This document shows positions 49,373-58,110 of a stretch of 64,000 bases of DNA, one piece after another. Positions within the stretch are counted from its first letter, which is position 1, and the number at the start of each line of letters is the position of its first letter. Origin of the DNA: an uncultured Porphyromonadaceae bacterium. Lineage in GTDB: Bacteria > Bacteroidota > Bacteroidia > Bacteroidales > Muribaculaceae. Where the stretch lies: assembly GCA_947178215.1 (NCBI GenBank), contig CAMWXJ010000001.1:98300-162299 (forward strand). The letters run 5' to 3'. Both the position numbers and the translations under genes were made by a program. The notes under the pieces were generated by a model. It was not told the origin of the DNA. It worked only from the letters and a program-made list of their open reading frames with translations, and made no database searches.

Positions 49373-49888
49373 ATGGAATCCGTAGGAAGCATTATCATGT
49401 ACCTGATAATCGCCTTGTCGATTATCGTCTTCTCGGTACTGACAGTGACCACGCGCAAGATATTGCGCTCGGCCACCTTTCTCCTCTTCGTGCTCTTTGC
49501 CACCGCTGCGCTCTACTTCAAGCTCGACTATGAGTTTCTCGGAGCAGTGCAGATTGCGGTTTATGCCGGCGGCATCGTAGTTCTGTTTGTATTCTCGATA
49601 CTTCTCACTTCGCGTCCCGGCCACTCTTCGGAGCAGCTCGTGTCGCGCCGTCGCGTTATCGGCATCCTCGCCGGCCTGGCGACCCTCGTGGTGGCAGGTG
49701 GCGCTCTTTGGAGCCGCTGCTCGATGGCTCTCGCGCAGCTCCCCGCCATGAGCAACCCCGACATGAAGTTGATTGGTGAAACCATGATGGGTACAGGCGA
49801 CGGCCAGATGCTCCTCCCGTTCGAGGCCATCTCCGTGCTCCTTCTCGCATGTATAATCGGCGGCGTAGTTGTCGCCCGCAAACGATAA
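49373..49888 (+). CDS. nuoJ: NADH-quinone oxidoreductase subunit J
   Basis: 171 residues, about five helices. Family pattern: ARKILRSATFLLFVLFATAALYF-like segment (TTRKILRSATFLLF) and EFLGAVQIAVYAGGIVVLFVFSILLT with the mobile TM3 pi-bulge region. Part of the membrane arm of complex I next to NuoK and NuoA. 20 nt to nuoK. Confidence 0.94.
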   Translation: MESVGSIIMYLIIALSIIVFSVLTVTTRKILRSATFLLFVLFATAALYFKLDYEFLGAVQIAVYAGGIVVLFVFSILLTSRPGHSSEQLVSRRRVIGILAGLATLVVAGGALWSRCSMALAQLPAMSNPDMKLIGETMMGTGDGQMLLPFEAISVLLLACIIGGVVVARKR

Positions 49889-49908
49889 CCCTCAGCTCCC
49901 CGACAACA

Positions 49909-50220
49909 ATGGACATAACGCTTATCTATTACTTGGTGCCGGCAATCATAATGTTCTGCTGCGGCGTCTACGGTTTCATAACCCGCCGCAATATGATCGC
50001 CATGCTCATCTCGCTCGAGCTGATGCTCAACGCCGTCGACATCAACTTCGTCGTATTCAACCGCTATCTCTATCCCGAGGCAACCGAGGGTATGTTCTTC
50101 ACACTCTTCGCCATCGCCATCGCCGCTGCCGAGACAGCCATTGCAATCGCTATCATCATCAACGTGTTCCGTGCCGTCAAGAACGTCGACGCACGCGATA
50201 TTGACAAAATGAAAAACTAA
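49909..50220 (+). CDS. nuoK: NADH-quinone oxidoreductase subunit K
   Basis: 103 residues from the ATG at 49909 (MDITLIYYL); the longer open frame starts inside nuoJ. Three helices with the two conserved membrane glutamates in LISLELMLNAVDINFV and IAAAETAIAIAI, part of the central hydrophilic proton axis. Nine nucleotides to nuoL. Confidence 0.95.
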   Translation: MDITLIYYLVPAIIMFCCGVYGFITRRNMIAMLISLELMLNAVDINFVVFNRYLYPEATEGMFFTLFAIAIAAAETAIAIAIIINVFRAVKNVDARDIDKMKN

Positions 50221-50229
50221 CTGCGCCCC

Positions 50230-52155
50230 ATGGACTTCATCATACCTCTGTTAATCCTGGCCATTCCCCTCGGAATGTTTCTTCTGCTCGGCCTTGCCGG
50301 CATGAAGATGAGCCACAAGCTCGCCGGAGTCCTCGGCACTCTCGGCATGGGCACTGTTCTTGTGTTATCTTATTTCACAGCTTTCACCTATTTTTTCAGC
50401 GGCAACCCCGAGTTTATCAGCGAAGCAGGCGTACGCCTCCAATCGGTGATTTTCAACCAGGAGTGGCTGGCCTTCACCCCCAATCTGGTGATTAGCCTTG
50501 GCTTCCTTCTCGACCCGATTTCAGCCATGATGCTCATCGTAATCCCGACGATTTCGTTCATGGTGCATCTCTACTCGCTCGGTTATATGCACGGCGAGAA
50601 AGGTTTCCAGCGCTACTATGCTTTCCTGAGCCTCTTCTCGTTTTCGATGCTCGGCCTCGTCGTTGCAACCAACATCTTCCAGATGTATATCTTCTGGGAG
50701 CTTGTGGGTGCCTCGTCCTACCTGCTCATCGGCTTCTTCTACACTCTGCCGTCGGCAGTGTCGGCTTCAAAGAAGGCATTTATCGTGACACGCTTCGCCG
50801 ACCTTGGCTTTCTCATCGGCATCCTCATCCTCTCTTACTATACCCAGACATTCGACTTCATCACCCTCACCTCCGACCCGGGCGCTGCGTTCGCTTCCAC
50901 AGCCGGCGCAACATTCATGGGCGGCTCTGTTCTCACATGGGCCATGGTGCTCATCTTTACCGGCGGTATGGGTAAGTCGGCCATGATGCCTCTCCACATC
51001 TGGCTCCCCGACGCAATGGAAGGCCCGACCCCTGTGTCGGCCCTCATCCACGCAGCCACCATGGTCGTGGCCGGTGTCTATCTCGTGGCTCGCATGTTCC
51101 CGGTATATCTCGCAGTGCCTTTCTCGCTCGACTTCGTTCTCGTGGTCGGCGCAATCACCGCACTCTACGCGGCAATCGTGGCCTGCACACAGATCGACAT
51201 CAAGCGTGTGCTTGCCTTCTCGACCATCTCGCAGATTGCGTTTATGATGGTGTCGCTTGGCGCAGCCCGTCCCGAGTTCCATGAATGTCTCGGCTACATG
51301 GCCTCGATGTTCCACCTCTTCACCCACGCCATGTTCAAGGCTCTGCTCTTCCTTGGCGCCGGTGCCCTCATCCACGCTGTCCACTCCAACAATTACACCC
51401 AGATGGGCGGCCTCCACAAGTACATGCCCATAACCAACATCACCTTCCTTATCGGCTGTCTTGCTATCGCCGGCATTCCTCCCTTCGCCGGTTTCTGGTC
51501 CAAGGACGAGATTCTTGTAGCCGTTTACAGCTACTCCACTTTCTGGGGCGTATGGATGACACTTGTAGCCGGCCTCACCGCCTTCTACATGTTCCGCGTC
51601 TACTTCCTCGTATTCTGGTGGAACGAGCCCGAATATCACCACCGTCCGCACGATTCCGAGTGGACCATGTCGGTGCCTCTCATCATCCTCGCCTGCGTTT
51701 CGGTTGTCGCCGGTCTTATCCCCTTCGGCAAGTTCGTTACCTGGCAGGGTCATGAGTACATCATCCATATGAACTGGGTTGTCGCCGGCATCTCCATCGT
51801 GGTAGCTGTCATCGGCATCATTATCGCCGGTGTCCTCTACCTCCGCGAGAACGATCGTCCGAAGTGCATGGCCGATTCGTGCCGCTGGCTCTGGACTGCC
51901 GCTCACCATCGCTTCTACTGGGATGAGATTTATCTCTTCATTACCCACAAGATAATCTTCAACGGCATCTGCCGTCCAATAGCCTGGTTTGACCGCCGCA
52001 TCATTGACGGTACGATGGACGGCTTCGCCATCGTCACCAACAAGGCATCCTATGCAATACGCAATCTCCAGAGCGGCCGTGTTCAGAACTACGTTCTCGT
52101 CTACCTCATCGGCGCCCTCCTGCTTGCAGTAATCACCGCATGGTGTCTGGCATAA
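50230..52155 (+). CDS. nuoL: NADH-quinone oxidoreductase subunit L
   Basis: 641 residues, about 16 helices including the C-terminal lateral helix. Antiporter-like landmarks: FWELVGASSYLLIGFFY with the key Glu, MGKSAMMPLHIWLPDAMEGPTPVSALIHAATMV (in part), and FSTISQIAFMM. Distal proton-pumping subunit of complex I. Confidence 0.97.
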   Translation: MDFIIPLLILAIPLGMFLLLGLAGMKMSHKLAGVLGTLGMGTVLVLSYFTAFTYFFSGNPEFISEAGVRLQSVIFNQEWLAFTPNLVISLGFLLDPISAMMLIVIPTISFMVHLYSLGYMHGEKGFQRYYAFLSLFSFSMLGLVVATNIFQMYIFWELVGASSYLLIGFFYTLPSAVSASKKAFIVTRFADLGFLIGILILSYYTQTFDFITLTSDPGAAFASTAGATFMGGSVLTWAMVLIFTGGMGKSAMMPLHIWLPDAMEGPTPVSALIHAATMVVAGVYLVARMFPVYLAVPFSLDFVLVVGAITALYAAIVACTQIDIKRVLAFSTISQIAFMMVSLGAARPEFHECLGYMASMFHLFTHAMFKALLFLGAGALIHAVHSNNYTQMGGLHKYMPITNITFLIGCLAIAGIPPFAGFWSKDEILVAVYSYSTFWGVWMTLVAGLTAFYMFRVYFLVFWWNEPEYHHRPHDSEWTMSVPLIILACVSVVAGLIPFGKFVTWQGHEYIIHMNWVVAGISIVVAVIGIIIAGVLYLRENDRPKCMADSCRWLWTAAHHRFYWDEIYLFITHKIIFNGICRPIAWFDRRIIDGTMDGFAIVTNKASYAIRNLQSGRVQNYVLVYLIGALLLAVITAWCLA

Positions 52156-52198
52156 CCACTACCAATCATTACACGACTTATCCCATACCTTGCTTAGT

Positions 52199-53692
52199 AT
52201 GTTTTCAAATATATTAATCTATTTCGTGGTGATTCCCCTGCTTATGCTCGGGGGTCTCGCACTCTGCCGTAACATCAAGCAGATTCGTGCGGTGGCAGTG
52301 GCCGGCTCGTTAGCCCTGCTTGCACTGTCGGTATATCTGCTTGTCGATTATCTCGGCCTGCGCGCCGCCGGCGCCACTGAGCCCATGCTCTACACCGATT
52401 CATGGAGCTGGTTCCCGACCCTCGGCATCAACCTCGCAGTAGGTGTCGACGGCATCTCAATCGCAATGCTTATACTTTCGGCTGTGATTCTTCTCACCGG
52501 CTCTTTTGCCTCATGGAAAATCAATCCGTGTCCCAAAGACTTCTTCCTCTGGCTGGTGCTTCTGTCGACCGGTGTGTTTGGCTTCTTCATCTCCATCGAC
52601 CTCTTCACCATGTTCATGTTCTATGAGGTGGCTCTTATCCCGATGTATCTCCTCATCGGCGTGTGGGGCTCCGGCAACAAGAACTACTCGGCGATGAAGC
52701 TCACCCTGATGCTCATGGGCGGCTCGGCGTTCCTCATGCTCGGCCTCATCGGCATCTACTACCAGGGCGGCCACACATGGAATCTCCTTCAAATCGCTCA
52801 GAGCAATTCTATCGCTCCCGACTGGCAGCGCTTCCTCTTCCCGATGACCTTCGTAGGCTTCGGCGTACTCGGCGCCATGTTCCCCTTCCACACATGGAGT
52901 CCCGACGGTCATGCGTCGGCTCCCACAGCTGTGTCGATGCTCCACGCCGGCGTACTTATGAAGCTCGGCGGCTACGGATGCTTCCGTGTGGCAATCTACA
53001 CTATGCCCCAGGCCGCCGAAGAACTCTCGTGGATATTCCTTATCCTCACAGGTATCTCGGTTGTCTACGGCGCATTCTCAGCCTGCGTGCAGACCGACCT
53101 CAAATACATCAACGCCTACTCTTCGGTCAGCCACTGCGGCCTTGTGCTTTTTGCCATCCTTATGCTCAACACCACAGCGATGACAGGCGCAATCATGCAG
53201 ATGCTCTCACACGGCCTCATGACCGCTCTCTTCTTCGCCCTCATCGGCTTTATCTATGGTCGCACCCACACCCGCGATATCACCAAGATGGGCGGCCTGA
53301 TGCAAATCATGCCTTATCTCTCCGTGTGCTACGTGATAGCCGGTATGGCCTCGCTCGGTCTCCCGGGTCTCTCCGGCTTCGTGGCTGAGATGACAATCTT
53401 CGTAGGCTCGTTTGAGCACGCCGATACCTTCCACCGCTTCTTCACCATCCTGGCCTGCTGCTCTATCGTCATCACGGCCGTGTATATCCTCCGCGTCGTG
53501 GGCAAGCTGCTCTTCGGCCCGGTACAGGACGACCATCACCGCAGCCTCACCGACGCCGAGTGGTGGGAGCGTACTTCGACCATCACCTTGATTGTGTGTG
53601 TGGCGGCTATCGGTTGTTTCCCCAACTTCTTCGAGAGCCTCATCCGCTACACATTCAGCCCCGAGATATTCGCCGTTATCGGCATGAACTAA
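52199..53692 (+). CDS. nuoM: NADH-quinone oxidoreductase subunit M
   Basis: 497 residues from the ATG at 52199; a TTG three codons upstream is a less likely start. About 14 helices. Key Glu in FMFYEVALIPMYLLIG, and FPFHTWSPDGHASAPTAVSMLHAGVLMKLGGYG (in part), the Mrp-antiporter-like proton channel region. Middle pump of the membrane arm. Confidence 0.97.
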   Translation: MFSNILIYFVVIPLLMLGGLALCRNIKQIRAVAVAGSLALLALSVYLLVDYLGLRAAGATEPMLYTDSWSWFPTLGINLAVGVDGISIAMLILSAVILLTGSFASWKINPCPKDFFLWLVLLSTGVFGFFISIDLFTMFMFYEVALIPMYLLIGVWGSGNKNYSAMKLTLMLMGGSAFLMLGLIGIYYQGGHTWNLLQIAQSNSIAPDWQRFLFPMTFVGFGVLGAMFPFHTWSPDGHASAPTAVSMLHAGVLMKLGGYGCFRVAIYTMPQAAEELSWIFLILTGISVVYGAFSACVQTDLKYINAYSSVSHCGLVLFAILMLNTTAMTGAIMQMLSHGLMTALFFALIGFIYGRTHTRDITKMGGLMQIMPYLSVCYVIAGMASLGLPGLSGFVAEMTIFVGSFEHADTFHRFFTILACCSIVITAVYILRVVGKLLFGPVQDDHHRSLTDAEWWERTSTITLIVCVAAIGCFPNFFESLIRYTFSPEIFAVIGMN

Positions 53693-53723
53693 TTGACCCA
53701 CTCCTTCCGCAACACATTTCACA

Positions 53724-55169
53724 ATGGACTACTCACAGTTTTTAGCTATGAAACAGGAAATCGGCCTTCTGGTCGTGTTCCTGCTGGTGTTCCTTTACGA
53801 CACATTTGCCTCGGCCCGCGCGGCCGGCGCTACCGGGTGGGTCGCCGTGGGTCTCTTCGCCATCTTCACCCTCTTCGGTTTCTGCCCCACGGTGTCCGAA
53901 CCTGCCGAAGCCTTTGCCGGCATGTATTCGACCAACGCCGTAATGGCCACTATCAAGAACATCCTCAATGTAGGAACTCTCATCATCATGATTCAGGCCA
54001 TAACATGGGCCAAGCAGGATGCTGTGGCTATACGCCGCGGTGAGTTCTACGAAATGGTGCTTCTTACCCTCTTCGGCATGTATCTCATGATTTCGAGCCG
54101 TCACTTCCTCCTCTTTGTAATCGGTCTCGAAACCGCCTCCCTGCCCCTCGCAGCCATGGTGGCCTTTGACAAGCACCGCTACGAGAGCCGTGAGGCCGCA
54201 GTGAAGTATATCCTTACCGCAGTATTCTCTTCGGCAATCTTCCTGATGGGCCTCAGCTTCGTCTACGGCCTCACCGGCTCGCTCTACTTCGACCGCATCG
54301 GTATCGCGGTAGCAGAGGGTGGCCTTAGCCTCATGCTCATCGTCGCCATCGCCTTCGTTATGGGTGGTATCGGTTTCAAGCTTTCGCTCGTGCCCTTCCA
54401 CCTCTGGACCGCCGACGTATATCAGGGTGCTCCCACCCCCGTCACCTCCTACCTTTCGGTTATTTCCAAGGGTGCTGCCGCAATGGCGTTTCTCATCGTG
54501 CTCTGCCAGGTGTTTGCCGCCGCTTACGCCGACGTTTGGGAGTGGATGCTCTACGCTCTGATTATCCTCACCATCACCATCGGCAACCTCTTCGCGATGC
54601 GCCAGAAGAACATGAAGCGCTTCCTTGCCTTCTCGTCGATATCCCAGGCCGGCTACATCATGCTCGGCATCATGTCGTGCAGCGAGCTCGGCACTGCCGC
54701 CCTCATGTACTACGTGCTTGTCTACATCTTCTCCAACCTCGCAGCTTTCGGCGTCATCGGCGCAATCGAAAACAACACCGGCTGCGTGTCGATGGAAGAT
54801 TACAACGGCCTCTACCGCACCAACCCCCGCCTCGCCTTCACTATGATGCTTGCTATGTTCTCGCTTGCAGGTATTCCTCCCTTCGCAGGCTTTTTCAGCA
54901 AGTTCTTCATCTTTACTTCGGCCATCTCGCAGGGTTCGGTTGCAATCTACGTGCTCGTGCTCATCGCCCTTATCAACACCATCATCTCCCTCTACTACTA
55001 TCTCCTTGTTGTTAAGGCAATGTATATCTCGCAGGAGCAGGGTCCGGTTGCCACATTCCGTTCGTCTGGTTCCGAGCGCTTCGCTCTCTGGGTATGTGTG
55101 GCAGGTATTCTCGGCCTCGGCATCGTAAGCTGCTTCTACAACTCGCTCCTCGGCATCGCCGGCGTGTGA
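53724..55169 (+). CDS. nuoN: NADH-quinone oxidoreductase subunit N
   Basis: 481 residues, about 14 helices. Key Glu in FVIGLETASLPLAAM, then SLVPFHLWTADVYQGAPTPV and AFSSISQAGYIMLG. Proximal antiporter-like subunit. Last gene of the nuo-atp run; a strong terminator lies 75 nt downstream. Confidence 0.97.
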   Translation: MDYSQFLAMKQEIGLLVVFLLVFLYDTFASARAAGATGWVAVGLFAIFTLFGFCPTVSEPAEAFAGMYSTNAVMATIKNILNVGTLIIMIQAITWAKQDAVAIRRGEFYEMVLLTLFGMYLMISSRHFLLFVIGLETASLPLAAMVAFDKHRYESREAAVKYILTAVFSSAIFLMGLSFVYGLTGSLYFDRIGIAVAEGGLSLMLIVAIAFVMGGIGFKLSLVPFHLWTADVYQGAPTPVTSYLSVISKGAAAMAFLIVLCQVFAAAYADVWEWMLYALIILTITIGNLFAMRQKNMKRFLAFSSISQAGYIMLGIMSCSELGTAALMYYVLVYIFSNLAAFGVIGAIENNTGCVSMEDYNGLYRTNPRLAFTMMLAMFSLAGIPPFAGFFSKFFIFTSAISQGSVAIYVLVLIALINTIISLYYYLLVVKAMYISQEQGPVATFRSSGSERFALWVCVAGILGLGIVSCFYNSLLGIAGV

Positions 55170-55244
55170 GTCGTGTAGAGCCGTACTGAACTGAAAGGAT
55201 CCACAGTCAGCCCCCCGACTCCTCTCACGTTTCGACATAACTGT

Positions 55245-55268
55245 CGCCCCGCCGCATGCGGCGGGGCG
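55245..55268 (+). terminator. Rho-independent terminator of the nuo-atp operon
   Basis: A 24-base perfect palindrome of G and C around a central CATG, followed by attttaat. It is the clearest terminator after the 17-kb co-directional gene run. Confidence 0.85.
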
Positions 55269-55301
55269 ATTTTAATAACCTCCCTTCATATAGATCACAT
55301 A

Positions 55302-55532
55302 ATGCAGCACAAAATCATGCGCCGCTCCAACGTGATACCGGCCGTACTGCTCGTATATCTCGGCATCATGGCTTATATAGGCCGCGGCGAGTTTCAGGCC
55401 GGTCACTACCTCTATTACTTCGGCATAATTGGTGCAACGCTCGCCTGTATCATCGCCCTGCGCTTCTTTCTGCGTCGCCGCGAGCGACTGCGGGCTGAAC
55501 GCGAAGACGACATAAGGCGTAAGGGCCGCTGA
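55302..55532 (+). CDS. Small two-helix membrane protein of unknown function
   Basis: 76 residues (or 71 from an internal ATG at 55317). Two hydrophobic helices (VIPAVLLVYLGIMAYIG and YYFGIIGATLACIIALRFF) flank a short loop, and a strongly basic C-terminal tail (RRRERLRAEREDDIRRKGR) presumably faces the cytoplasm. Codon use matches the neighbours. It sits between the nuo terminator and the Nfn promoter, with no consensus promoter of its own. Small proteins of this shape are common in Bacteroidales; no function known to me. Confidence 0.65.
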   Translation: MQHKIMRRSNVIPAVLLVYLGIMAYIGRGEFQAGHYLYYFGIIGATLACIIALRFFLRRRERLRAEREDDIRRKGR

Positions 55533-55590
55533 CGGTGCGTCTTCGGCAGCCCCGGCCAATCGGCGATTTTTGTTTTATGAATCGGTATGG

Positions 55591-55622
55591 TTTGGTTGTT
55601 ACCGACAGTAATAGTAACTTTG
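55591..55622 (+). promoter_or_regulatory. Promoter of the nfnA-nfnB pair
   Basis: TTTG (55591-55594), 20-nt spacer, TAACTTTG (55615-55622): a full -33/-7 match. Predicted start ~32 nt before the ATG at 55661. Confidence 0.8.
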
Positions 55623-55660
55623 CAGTCGGGAATCAACAGTATTCACAGTCTATTACATCT

Positions 55661-56446
55661 ATGTTTAAGATAGTCGACAAGCAGCATTTCAGCCCCGCCG
55701 TGGTAAAGCTCGTGGTGGAGGCTCCCGAGATAGCCCGTGCCCGCAAGGCGGGTCACTTTGTCATTGTTCGTGCCTGCGAGGGTGGCGAACGAATACCGCT
55801 CACCATAGCCGACGCCGACCCGGTGCGCGGCACCATAACGCTCGTGGTGCAGTCGGTTGGCGTTAGTACCCGCAAAATCAATGCCCTCGAACCGGGCGAA
55901 GCACTAATCGACGTAGTGGGCCCGCTCGGGCGTGCCACTCATATCGAGAAGGTTGGCACGGTGGTGTGCTGCGGCGGCGGTGTTGGCGTGGCTCCGCTTC
56001 TACCTATCATCAGGGCCATGAAGCAGGCCGGCAACAGAGTGGTGAGTGTGCTTGCCGCCCGTACGCGCGACTTGATTATACTCGAAGAGCAGGTGCGTGA
56101 AGTGAGCGACGAAGTCATCATAATGACCGACGACGGCTCGTACGGCACCAAAGGCCTCGTGACCGACGGTGTGGAGAGCGTGATACAGCGCGAAAAGGTC
56201 GATCAGGTGGTGACAATCGGTCCTGCCGTAATGATGAAGTTCGTGAGCCTCCTCACCGAGAAGTACGGTATTCCCACTGTATGCTCGCTTAACACAATCA
56301 TGGTCGACGGCACAGGAATGTGTGGTGCTTGCCGCGTGACTGTCGACGGCCGCACCCGCTTCGTGTGCATAGATGGCCCGGAATTCGACGCCCACAAAGT
56401 GGATTTCGACGAGATGATGATGCGCCTCCGCGCTTACAACGACTAA
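55661..56446 (+). CDS. nfnA: NfnA-type FAD/NAD(P)-binding oxidoreductase subunit (ferredoxin:NADP reductase alpha)
   Basis: 261 residues from the ATG at 55661; the frame is open upstream through the promoter, which rules out the longer form. An FAD-binding barrel domain (~1-100) and an NAD(P)-binding domain (VCCGGGVGVAPLLPIIRAMK) precede a C-terminal [2Fe-2S] motif (MVDGTGMCGACRVTVDG plus FVCIDGPEFD). Also known as the sulfide/dihydroorotate dehydrogenase-like subunit. With the next gene it should form Nfn, which couples NADH, NADPH and ferredoxin by flavin bifurcation in the cytoplasm. 19 nt to nfnB. Confidence 0.87.
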   Translation: MFKIVDKQHFSPAVVKLVVEAPEIARARKAGHFVIVRACEGGERIPLTIADADPVRGTITLVVQSVGVSTRKINALEPGEALIDVVGPLGRATHIEKVGTVVCCGGGVGVAPLLPIIRAMKQAGNRVVSVLAARTRDLIILEEQVREVSDEVIIMTDDGSYGTKGLVTDGVESVIQREKVDQVVTIGPAVMMKFVSLLTEKYGIPTVCSLNTIMVDGTGMCGACRVTVDGRTRFVCIDGPEFDAHKVDFDEMMMRLRAYND

Positions 56447-56465
56447 CCCTCATGCCACAACAACT

Positions 56466-57923
56466 ATGACCGACAATAATATCGCATCGCGCGACAGCCA
56501 GTGGCGCGAGGAGCTTCGCAAGGCCATGCCGGCCAAGGAGCGCACGGCAATACCCCGCGTCAAGATGCCCGAGCTTGACCCCGCCTACCGTATAACCACT
56601 TTCACCGAAGAGGTGAACCAGGGCCTCTCGGCCGAGCAGGCCGTGACCGAGGCCACCCGTTGCCTCGACTGCCCCGATCCCACCTGCACCAAGGGTTGCC
56701 CAGTGAGTATTGACATTCCTGCGTTTATCAAGAATGTGCAGCGCGGACGCAACGACCTCGCGCTCGAAGTGCTCCGCAACACCTCGGCGTTACCGGCGGT
56801 GTGTGGCCGCGTATGTCCCCAGGAGCGTCAATGCGAGAGTAAGTGCATCTACAACCGTATGGGCAAGCAGCCCGTGGCAATCGGCTACATCGAGCGTTTT
56901 GCCGCCGACACTGCCGGTTCCGAGCCTGTCAATGCACAGCCGGTCGAGCCTAATGGTATAAAGATAGCTGTGGCTGGTTCAGGCCCGTCGGGCCTCTCGT
57001 TTGCAGCCGATATGGCGGCCCGTGGCTTCGACGTCACCGTGTTCGAGGCACTGCATGAAATCGGCGGCGTACTCAAATATGGTATACCCGAGTTCCGTCT
57101 GCCCAACGCCATAGTCGACCGTGAGATACAGGGATTGCAAGCCGCCGGTGTCAAGTTTGTAGTCGACACTATCATCGGCAAGACTATCAGCATCGACAAT
57201 CTGCGTGAGAGAGGTTTCAAGGGCATATTCGTGGCTTCGGGTGCAGGTCTGCCAAGGTTCATGGGTATTCCCGGTGAGAATCTAATCGGCGTAATGTCGA
57301 GCAACGAATACCTTACCCGCATCAATCTCATGGGTGCCGGCCGCGAGGGCTTCGACACTCCCGTAGCCCACGGCAAGGTAGTGGCCGTGATAGGCGGCGG
57401 CAACACGGCAATGGACTCGTCGCGCACCGCCCGCCGCATGGGTGCCGAAAAGGTGTATATAGTATATCGTCGCAGTGAGGCCGAGATGCCGGCACGCGTT
57501 GAGGAGGTTAAGCACGCCAAGGAGGAGGGCATAGAGCTCATGACGCTGAGCAATCCGGTGGAGTATCTCGGCGATGAAAAGGGCCGTGTCACCGCCATGA
57601 AGGTACAGCGCATGGAGCTCGGCGAGCCCGACGAAAGCGGACGCCGCTCGCCTGTGCCTATTCCCGGCGCCGTCGACACCGTGCCTGTCGATATGGTTAT
57701 CGTATCGGTAGGTGTGAGCCCCAATCCCATTATTCCTAATTCGGTCGACGGACTTGACATCTCACGCCGCGGCACCATAGTAATCAACGATGACACCATG
57801 CAGTCGTCAATCGGCGACCTCTACGCAGGCGGTGACATAGTGCGCGGCGGAGCCACCGTGATTCTCGCCATGGGCGACGGACGCCGTGCCGCGGCAGGTA
57901 TGGCCGCTGCGCTCATCCCTTGA
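56466..57923 (+). CDS. nfnB: NfnB/GltA-type NADPH-dependent oxidoreductase, glutamate-synthase small-subunit family
   Basis: 485 residues. The N-terminal two-cluster domain has CLDCPDPTCTKGCP (~68-81) and CGRVCPQERQCESKC (~120-134), then FAD-binding AVAGSGPSGLSFAADMA and an NADP-binding Rossmann motif AVIGGGNTAMDSSRTARRMGA. Often annotated as glutamate synthase (GltA), but there is no large subunit nearby and pairing with NfnA makes the ferredoxin/NAD(P)H transhydrogenase the better call. It lies directly downstream of the Nuo genes, whose complex lacks the NADH module. Confidence 0.87.
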   Translation: MTDNNIASRDSQWREELRKAMPAKERTAIPRVKMPELDPAYRITTFTEEVNQGLSAEQAVTEATRCLDCPDPTCTKGCPVSIDIPAFIKNVQRGRNDLALEVLRNTSALPAVCGRVCPQERQCESKCIYNRMGKQPVAIGYIERFAADTAGSEPVNAQPVEPNGIKIAVAGSGPSGLSFAADMAARGFDVTVFEALHEIGGVLKYGIPEFRLPNAIVDREIQGLQAAGVKFVVDTIIGKTISIDNLRERGFKGIFVASGAGLPRFMGIPGENLIGVMSSNEYLTRINLMGAGREGFDTPVAHGKVVAVIGGGNTAMDSSRTARRMGAEKVYIVYRRSEAEMPARVEEVKHAKEEGIELMTLSNPVEYLGDEKGRVTAMKVQRMELGEPDESGRRSPVPIPGAVDTVPVDMVIVSVGVSPNPIIPNSVDGLDISRRGTIVINDDTMQSSIGDLYAGGDIVRGGATVILAMGDGRRAAAGMAAALIP

Positions 57924-57949
57924 CAGCTGTTTATTCCGAAACTCATCAA

Positions 57950-57988
57950 CGGCCCCGGTACGAAGTCAGCAACATCGTGCCAGGGCCG
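57950..57988 (+). terminator. Hairpin terminator after nfnB
   Basis: A 14-position stem (outer 6 bp perfect, one mismatch, then 7 pairs with one G-U) around an 11-nt loop, followed by a short T-rich stretch, 26 nt after the stop. Confidence 0.6.
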
Positions 57989-58061
57989 CTTTATATCTGA
58001 ATCCGCCCTTGCGCCGTTGTCTGAATAATGGTTAAAAGGGGAGGGGAGAGAGAGCGGGCAG

Positions 58062-58092
58062 TTGGATTATGGATGATAATTCGTTAACTTTG
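58062..58092 (+). promoter_or_regulatory. Promoter of the type IX-sorted surface protein gene
   Basis: TTG (58062-58064), 20-nt spacer, TAACTTTG (58085-58092). The -7 box sits in a perfect 7-bp inverted repeat (58084-58100). Predicted start ~12 nt before the ATG. Confidence 0.75.
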
Positions 58093-58110
58093 TAAGTTAA
58101 ATCCCGCACA

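Noticed and set aside
53742..55238. 498-codon open frame on the minus strand opposite nuoN
   Set aside because: It mirrors nuoN codon for codon, is rich in His, Glu and Asp as antisense of hydrophobic codons, and has no family features; nuoN is unmistakable.
56466..57923. Glutamate synthase small subunit in ammonium assimilation
   Set aside because: No large glutamate synthase gene is adjacent and the partner is an NfnA-type subunit, so the Nfn transhydrogenase reading is preferred.
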